A stretch of 64,000 bases of DNA from Tricholomella constricta (Eukaryota > Basidiomycota > Agaricomycetes > Agaricales > Lyophyllaceae), in assembly GCA_013368375.1 (NCBI GenBank), contig JAACJP010000053.1, forward strand, positions 155,124 through 219,123, written 5' to 3'. Shown here in pieces: positions 60,401 through 64,000 of the stretch. The translations under genes and the position numbers were made by a program. The notes beneath the pieces were generated by a model. It saw only the letters and a list, made by a program, of their open reading frames with translations, was not told the origin of the DNA and did no database searches. The first letter of the stretch is position 1. The number at the start of each line of letters is the position of its first letter.

Positions 60401-61312
60401 ATCGTAAGCGATCGAGACTCTAAGTTTACTTCACGCTGGTGGCGCGAACTACATAAGTTATTAGGAGCTAAGCTCCTAATGTCGACATCTTTCCATCCTC
60501 AGACGGATGGACAAACGGAGCGAGCCAATCGTAGTATTGGCCAGATATTTCGTGCCGTTGTGAGGCATGACCAAAAGGATTGGGTAGATTGTATACCCAT
60601 GGCTGAGTTCGCGATAAATGCGAGCGTATCGGCTACTACCAAGTTCGCTCCATTTGAGCTGAACAGTGGATACATGCCGTCCATGTTGAAAGAGATACGC
60701 TCAGACAGCGTAATACCGAAGGGAATTCGAGAGTATGCGGAACGCGCATTGCAGAATATAGCGGAGGCGCATGACGCTATAATCGAAGCGCGCGTATTTC
60801 AAACGCGCGAGGCAAACAGGCGCCGATCCGCTGGTCCAGAAATAAAGGGGGGAGACTTGGTGTATTTATCCACCAAGAACTTGAACCTCCCCAAGGGACG
60901 CGCCCGTAAATTGTGCCCGAAATTCGTCGGGCCCTACAAAGTGCTGAAGGCCATGCCAGACACGTCGAACTACACGTTGGAATTACCTACGGCACTCATG
61001 GAGCGCCGGATACATCCAACATTTCATATATCGATGTTGCGCCCATACTACGCAACGAATGATACAATGTTCCCTAATAGAACTCATCCGGAGCCCTACG
61101 ATTTTGGGGCGCCGGATAATCACGAATGGTTTGTAGAAGACATTTTGGGCCATAGATGGACCCAAAATAATACTGTGGAATATCAGGTTAGGTGGAGTCT
61201 GGGAGACACCACCTGGGAACCGCACACCAATTGTAACAAGTTAGCGGCACTGGATCGCTACTTGGAACTACAAGGGGTGAAGAGCGCGTCGAGATTACCG
61301 CGACGAACCTAG
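57413..61312 (+). CDS. pol: Retrotransposon Pol: reverse transcriptase, RNase H, integrase, chromodomain
   Basis: The frame is the same as gag and open directly after the UGA (LKVTVEDDDDPDNEG...), and the first ATG is only at 57767, so it is probably made as a Gag-Pol readthrough product. The RT domain (about 58300-58900) has KIDLTDAYEQVRI and the catalytic YLDD at 58679-58690. RNase H reads IICDASKSGVGAMYG, the HELETLAILEALLKWE segment and IITDHKALEFF. Integrase has the zinc site (QAHKTMGHFG and CKTCEYC) and the core GMDFIGPF (Asp at 60230), SDRDSKF (Asp at 60410) and FHPQTDGQTERANRS. Near the end a chromodomain reads EWFVEDILGHRWTQNNTVEY, then WEPHTNC. Chromodomains direct integration to marked chromatin. 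The stop is at 61310-61312. No internal stop breaks it. Confidence 0.93.
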   Translation, partial: LKVTVEDDDDPDNEGRPINSLPKDHPALLLSEEEFQETLKEGDKPPPKKRKLQRRQQKAQNEPSNERAQVDEPCEEHQRDNEARKTSGADKDTESEPYTNTSNRSFWDRPNPHPQYEWMFDPRMPQGWNAVIASMRAHEGRNVGTRGQAYRNPRPEEVSEPTEMNFPVNIQRAKRPLYRLPVKDESDFALVKLRARFDVKPSNKDTAHIRAARRVNGKGEAPNGGLTAEDYPRLRQQWHDEFEDMVGGTKQQLPPWREVNHEITLVDDEKQYQYHAPRCPMSLREEFYAKVNRYTDSKWWEPRSVKQAAPLLCIPKKDGSLRTPLDARQRNDNTIKDVTPLPDQEVIREDVARGKIRSKIDLTDAYEQVRILEKDVHKTAFATIAGTYISNIMQIGDCNAPATFQRLMTSIFRDVIGKFMHVYLDDIFIFSNSIEEHEDHLRVVFERLREQSLYLKWKKCELYSDRVDCLGHIIDDQGIHPDADKLARIRDWRIPRNYNDIQRFVGLVNYLGQFLPDISAYTGPLMAMTENGSPFYWRPIHQRCFEMIKHICCTTPIIRPIQPKTGEPIWIICDASKSGVGAMYGQGPTWIQAQPAGFMSKKFTNAQQNYAVHELETLAILEALLKWEDKLVGYKIHIITDHKALEFFKTQVNLSPRQRRWMEYMSRFNFDITYVKGELNKVADCLSRYFESDNHQDRYDVHDFVAADARIDPTGEDLPVPRYHEIVEKVVEIRAMKDVELRRSKRLQERQEDRDVEAQIMEAAAPSTASGTSSHPQKIMSPTERERTVGDIVLGRDTVSPPPDKTDEKIRHDVILGYPKDKLFSVILANPMDFRTFTTKDNLIWTTNAINDSVLCIPREPKLITTIIEQAHKTMGHFGAERTTEYIRRWYWWPSLATTVRTFCKTCEYCQQIKTSNQKPSGKLHSLPVPTKPWDSIGMDFIGPFPESKGYNYLWVVICRMTSMVHMIPIHTTMTAAQLSWVYLREIVRLHGLPSSIVSDRDSKFTSRWWRELHKLLGAKLLMSTSFHPQTDGQTERANRSIGQIFRAVVRHDQKDWVDCIPMAEFAINASVSATTKFAPFELNSGYMPSMLKEIRSDSVIPKGIREYAERALQNIAEAHDAIIEARVFQTREANRRRSAGPEIKGGDLVYLSTKNLNLPKGRARKLCPKFVGPYKVLKAMPDTSNYTLELPTALMERRIHPTFHISMLRPYYATNDTMFPNRTHPEPYDFGAPDNHEWFVEDILGHRWTQNNTVEYQVRWSLGDTTWEPHTNCNKLAALDRYLELQGVKSASRLPRRT

Positions 61313-61440
61313 AATGTGGCGCGGTCATGTGACCACGGCGATCAGGAAAATTACATAACCATCAAAAGTTATGACAGAAGGTTAAATATGTTTGGCGCTA
61401 GACGCGCAACCGATTTTCAACCCTCTCAACACAAACCAAC
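61313..61440 (+). other. Spacer between pol and the first accessory frame
   Basis: This 128-base spacer is not coding in any obvious way, yet holds the same kind of perfect inverted repeats: GGTCA/TGACC at 61323-61334 and CATAAC/GTTATG at 61354-61373. Confidence 0.5.
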
Positions 61441-62895
61441 ATGTACCCCAGCCAAGTACCAACCTCCAACAACGACGCGATTCGGGGCGGCGACAGCCGC
61501 ACCGACCAGCAAAATTTGAACCCGGGGCCGAGTTCAAGTGGGGAGGGAGCGCAGGGGCGCGCGGAAAATGCGCCCCTGCCCCCAACTTACATGGGCTCGC
61601 AGCCCCAATTATATCAATATCCTCCGGTTGGCCATATGAGCCAACCGCCCCATCAGGGGCAACAAACATTTCCGACGGTTGGCCATATGAGCCAACCGCA
61701 CCACCAAGGGCAACAACCACCTATGGGTGGTTTTTACCCGCCAGGGCTGGCATTCCAACAGATGCCATCAATGGCGGGTTTCATGGGGTACCCGCAACCG
61801 ACGTGGTACCCCCAAATGCCCATGCAGCCTGTACCGCACAATACGCGGTACAACGAATCGGAGAAGATGGAGGTAGACGACCAAAGTCGTCTGCAAGCAA
61901 ATGTCCCGCCGGCGCAAGTGGTGCGCGGCGAACAGGTGCGGCAACATGTTGCACCGAATGCAGACGACAAAGCGTCGTCGGCGTCGAGTTCGCGGAGGAT
62001 GGCAGACGATCGTAGAGTATCGCCTGCGTCAAGTTCGAGGAGACCATTCGCAGACGATGGTCTCCTGTCTTCTCTCTTGGATCGATTGGAAGACGCGGGT
62101 ATTCACCGCGAATTTTGTGATTTCTTGGACGATGGAATGGCGCAGCTGGTTATAACCCAGCTGCTTGATGCATACGATGGAGTTTGCGCGGATTTGAGAC
62201 GCGTGAAAGCGAGAGAAGCGGCCATGGCTGAGCAACTCAGCCTGGCAAGAAAACGGCCGGCAGTAGCATCGCCGGATCGCGGGGAGGGACCATCGTCCCG
62301 ACCCATAAAAAGGCAGCAAATGGAGGTGCGTCGAGAAGAACGCACCTCATACGAGCCGCGACGACAAGAGAGGAGCGAGCCCAGGCGTCCGGAACGACGC
62401 CTGGAACAGGAGAATCGGCGGTACAACCGCCACCCCGACCAGGAAGTGTGGCGTGACGAACGCCCACTTGATTATGGTCCTCAACGGGAAGAGCGCCGAG
62501 AGGATCAAGGGACGCGCGAAGTGCGCCCCTTACCTGCTCGAGAAATCGAGCGCACGGCGTCGACATCGTCGACGTCAGCGGAAGCAAAGCCGCAAAACCT
62601 ATCCGGAGCGTTACCGCCCCCGGGAGAAAGCCGGGTGCGGAACCCAGAACGAGGTTCTCAGAAGAAGGAACCTGTTGGCAAATATACTTTGCCAGCGCCA
62701 GCCCCTGCACCACCTAGTACGATGGTGCAGCCCCCAACGCCGCCCTCCAAAGGCAAACAGAAGGCATCGGATCCATATGCCGAGGCTATGGATGAATCGG
62801 ACTGGGGTGAGTCGTCTGACGACGACAAGCCTGTCAGCAAGAAGAAGGCTGCCGGGCAAAAAGCAGCATCGCGAGAATATGGCTCGCAAAGCTGA
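61441..62895 (+). CDS. Accessory retrotransposon ORF A, Pro/Gln- and Arg/Glu-rich, unknown function
   Basis: The ATG at 61441 is in a good context (CCAACATGT) and the frame runs 484 codons. The N-terminal third is rich in Pro, Gln, Gly and Met, with a duplicated VGHMSQPxHQGQQ unit near 61630 and 61680. A short predicted helical segment (LLSSLLDRLEDAGIHREFCD, then LVITQLLDAYDGVCADLRRV) lies at about 62060-62215. A charged Arg/Glu-rich region and a Pro-rich tail follow, ending KKAAGQKAASREYGSQS. I recognise no enzyme motif, signal peptide or membrane span, so it does not look like a retroviral envelope. The dense hairpins tie it to the same element as gag-pol. Confidence 0.6.
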   Translation: MYPSQVPTSNNDAIRGGDSRTDQQNLNPGPSSSGEGAQGRAENAPLPPTYMGSQPQLYQYPPVGHMSQPPHQGQQTFPTVGHMSQPHHQGQQPPMGGFYPPGLAFQQMPSMAGFMGYPQPTWYPQMPMQPVPHNTRYNESEKMEVDDQSRLQANVPPAQVVRGEQVRQHVAPNADDKASSASSSRRMADDRRVSPASSSRRPFADDGLLSSLLDRLEDAGIHREFCDFLDDGMAQLVITQLLDAYDGVCADLRRVKAREAAMAEQLSLARKRPAVASPDRGEGPSSRPIKRQQMEVRREERTSYEPRRQERSEPRRPERRLEQENRRYNRHPDQEVWRDERPLDYGPQREERREDQGTREVRPLPAREIERTASTSSTSAEAKPQNLSGALPPPGESRVRNPERGSQKKEPVGKYTLPAPAPAPPSTMVQPPTPPSKGKQKASDPYAEAMDESDWGESSDDDKPVSKKKAAGQKAASREYGSQS

Positions 62896-63691
62896 GAAGG
62901 AGATGCCGGGGCGGATCCCTGACGAGCTCGGGGTGGTCTTCATCAACGACCGCCACGAGAGGGACAACCGCTTTTGGGATATGCTAGTGCGGACGATATA
63001 TGTATCGTCCGCCCAGAATCGTGCCTACGCACTAGGCACCGCAGCGCGAGTGTCCGAAAGCGAGTTGGGGACGGGACACAATTCTCGTCCCCCATCGGGA
63101 CGGCTATATGCCGTCGCACCACGCGGGTTCCCAATGAACCCTCGTGAAGTTGATCAGTTGTATGCACTGATCAACGATCGGCGCCCCGGCGTGACGGATG
63201 AAGAGCGGGCAGAGGCCTTTATGCTCTTTAGGGAGTTCCGGCGAGTCTCCCTTTCGGTAGCGCCCCATTTGCGCGACCGATCCATGGCTCGAGCAGCCAT
63301 GGATGAATTTAGAAGCGTCAACCGACCGTTCGATACACGGTCACCCATTTGGCAGGCCGCGCCAATTAGGCGGCCTGGGAGGGCATTCGAATATAGGCCG
63401 GACAAGCCTACACGAGGCGCTGGCCTGCCTCAGCCAGGCCCCGACCATGCCCTCGATGTCGAGCACTGGTGCCGACATATGATTCACCATGGGCGTATTG
63501 GTTCAAAGAACCAATACGGAGGAATCGTCATGGACTACCGGTTCCGCGTACATAGGCGCGGAACTTGGGGATACTTGTTGGCGAATGTACTAGCGCCAAC
63601 TACCCACAGCATGCGGTCATGGTTCATGCGACTTTTCGCGGACCATTACTGCGCGGCCATACCTCTACGCAGAGGCTGTGGCTGCCTATAA
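62879..63691 (+). CDS. Accessory retrotransposon ORF B, unknown function
   Basis: This frame overlaps the end of ORF A by 17 bases: its ATG (62879-62881) precedes the ORF A stop (62893-62895). It reads MARKAEKEMPGRIPDELGVV, then ERDNRFWDMLVRTIYVSS and REVDQLYALINDRRPGVTDE, and later WCRHMIHHGRIGSKNQYGG and RRGTWGYLLANVLAPTTHSM. From memory it resembles a repeated 'hypothetical protein' family of Agaricomycete genomes that I associate with transposons; this is a recollection, not a search. After LFADHYCAA (near 63655) the frame degenerates to PLRRGCGCL and stops at 63691, while protein-like sequence continues in the next frame. The true product is probably longer. Confidence 0.55.
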   Translation: MARKAEKEMPGRIPDELGVVFINDRHERDNRFWDMLVRTIYVSSAQNRAYALGTAARVSESELGTGHNSRPPSGRLYAVAPRGFPMNPREVDQLYALINDRRPGVTDEERAEAFMLFREFRRVSLSVAPHLRDRSMARAAMDEFRSVNRPFDTRSPIWQAAPIRRPGRAFEYRPDKPTRGAGLPQPGPDHALDVEHWCRHMIHHGRIGSKNQYGGIVMDYRFRVHRRGTWGYLLANVLAPTTHSMRSWFMRLFADHYCAAIPLRRGCGCL

Positions 63692-64000
63692 CGAGGCCAA
63701 CCCAGATCGGCCTTTCACACCGATCGAAGGCCCTGAGGTTACCATACCTCGCATCCAAGTGATCCCTCCGGAGGTGCGGATCACTGAACAAGGTGTCTTG
63801 CAACACCTTATCAACATTGGTATTCCAGTAAGCTGGATACACCATAGCTACACTTATGGTCTACATTATTTGGACCATAACTACTCTAACTCAGGTCCCT
63901 ATAAGGACCTGTTCTGCAATGTTGACGACGATCGAGTTCGTCGTCTAGATGAAATGGGTGTTCCGCCCGCCATCCCTGAGTGGGATGGGTGGTACCATCC
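63657..64000 (+). CDS. Continuation of ORF B in the +1 frame (cut by window edge)
   Basis: From 63657 the frame shifted by +1 from ORF B reads YLYAEAVAAYNEANPDRPFT, then TPIEGPEVTIPRIQVIPPEV, later GIPVSWIHHSYTYGLHYLDH and VRRLDEMGVPPAIPEWDGWY. It is open to base 64000. It has no own start, so it is best read as the C-terminal part of ORF B separated by a one-base shift near 63650-63657 (mutation, sequence error or programmed frameshift). Function unknown. Confidence 0.55.

Larger units (their letters stand above)
54220..64000 (+). mobile_element. Ty3/gypsy chromovirus LTR retrotransposon, internal region (right end outside window)
   Basis: The order Gag, protease, reverse transcriptase, RNase H, integrase, chromodomain defines a chromovirus. 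All key catalytic residues I checked are present (protease DSG, RT YLDD, integrase D-D), so the copy looks recent. Accessory open frames follow pol. The whole stretch is saturated with short perfect inverted repeats, in coding and spacer sequence alike, which sets it apart from the flanking host DNA. The left limit is my estimate from where this pattern begins (54224); the 3' LTR and target-site duplication are not in the window. Confidence 0.85.

Noticed and set aside
61441..62895. ORF A as a retroviral-type envelope
   Set aside because: No signal peptide, transmembrane span or cysteine pattern of a fusion protein; the sequence is disordered and Pro/Gln/Arg-rich.

Overview
This is a eukaryotic nuclear window from a filamentous basidiomycete, most likely an Agaricomycete. 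Genes are close together on both strands, are cut by many introns of about 50-65 bases with GT..AG ends, and encode conserved fungal housekeeping proteins. There is no operon structure, no CRISPR and no bacterial signal. Roughly the first 52 kb is host sequence. The last 9.8 kb or more is a Ty3/gypsy-type LTR retrotransposon that runs off the right edge.

Host layout, left to right: the C-terminal part of a DExH-box RNA helicase (+, cut by the left edge); AP-2 complex alpha-adaptin (+); a PH-C2-RasGAP protein (-); an ELO-type fatty acid elongase (-); a 1.7 kb gap; the very large lipid-transfer protein VPS13 (+, 11.7 kb); a DENN-domain protein (-); a NIPA-like membrane transporter (-); the Hsp104 disaggregase (-); an enoyl-CoA hydratase/isomerase-like protein (-); ribose-phosphate pyrophosphokinase (+); an Ime2/Crk1-like (RCK family) protein kinase (+); the complex I 13 kDa subunit NDUFS6 (-); a gene I do not recognise (+); a fused ADP-ribosyltransferase/ubiquitin-conjugating enzyme (-); and the decapping enzyme DCP2 (-). 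Neighbours share only short promoters or convergent 3' ends and are not functionally grouped, apart from a loose membrane-traffic theme (AP-2, RasGAP, VPS13, DENN).

The retrotransposon is a chromovirus. Its Gag has a CCHC knuckle and is followed in the same frame by an aspartic protease. After a single in-frame UGA come reverse transcriptase, RNase H, integrase and a C-terminal chromodomain, and after these further open frames of unknown function. Two features stand out. The gag-pol junction is UGA followed by CUA, a context known to favour stop-codon readthrough. And the whole internal region, coding and non-coding, is packed with short perfect inverted repeats (arms 6-11 bases, loops 2-12 bases) about every few dozen bases, which the host genes do not show.

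The host genes also give two striking splicing cases: an apparent one-nucleotide exon in the PRPP synthetase gene and a six-nucleotide exon in NDUFS6. Exon boundaries were read by eye from splice signals and protein-family conservation. No alignment was run.
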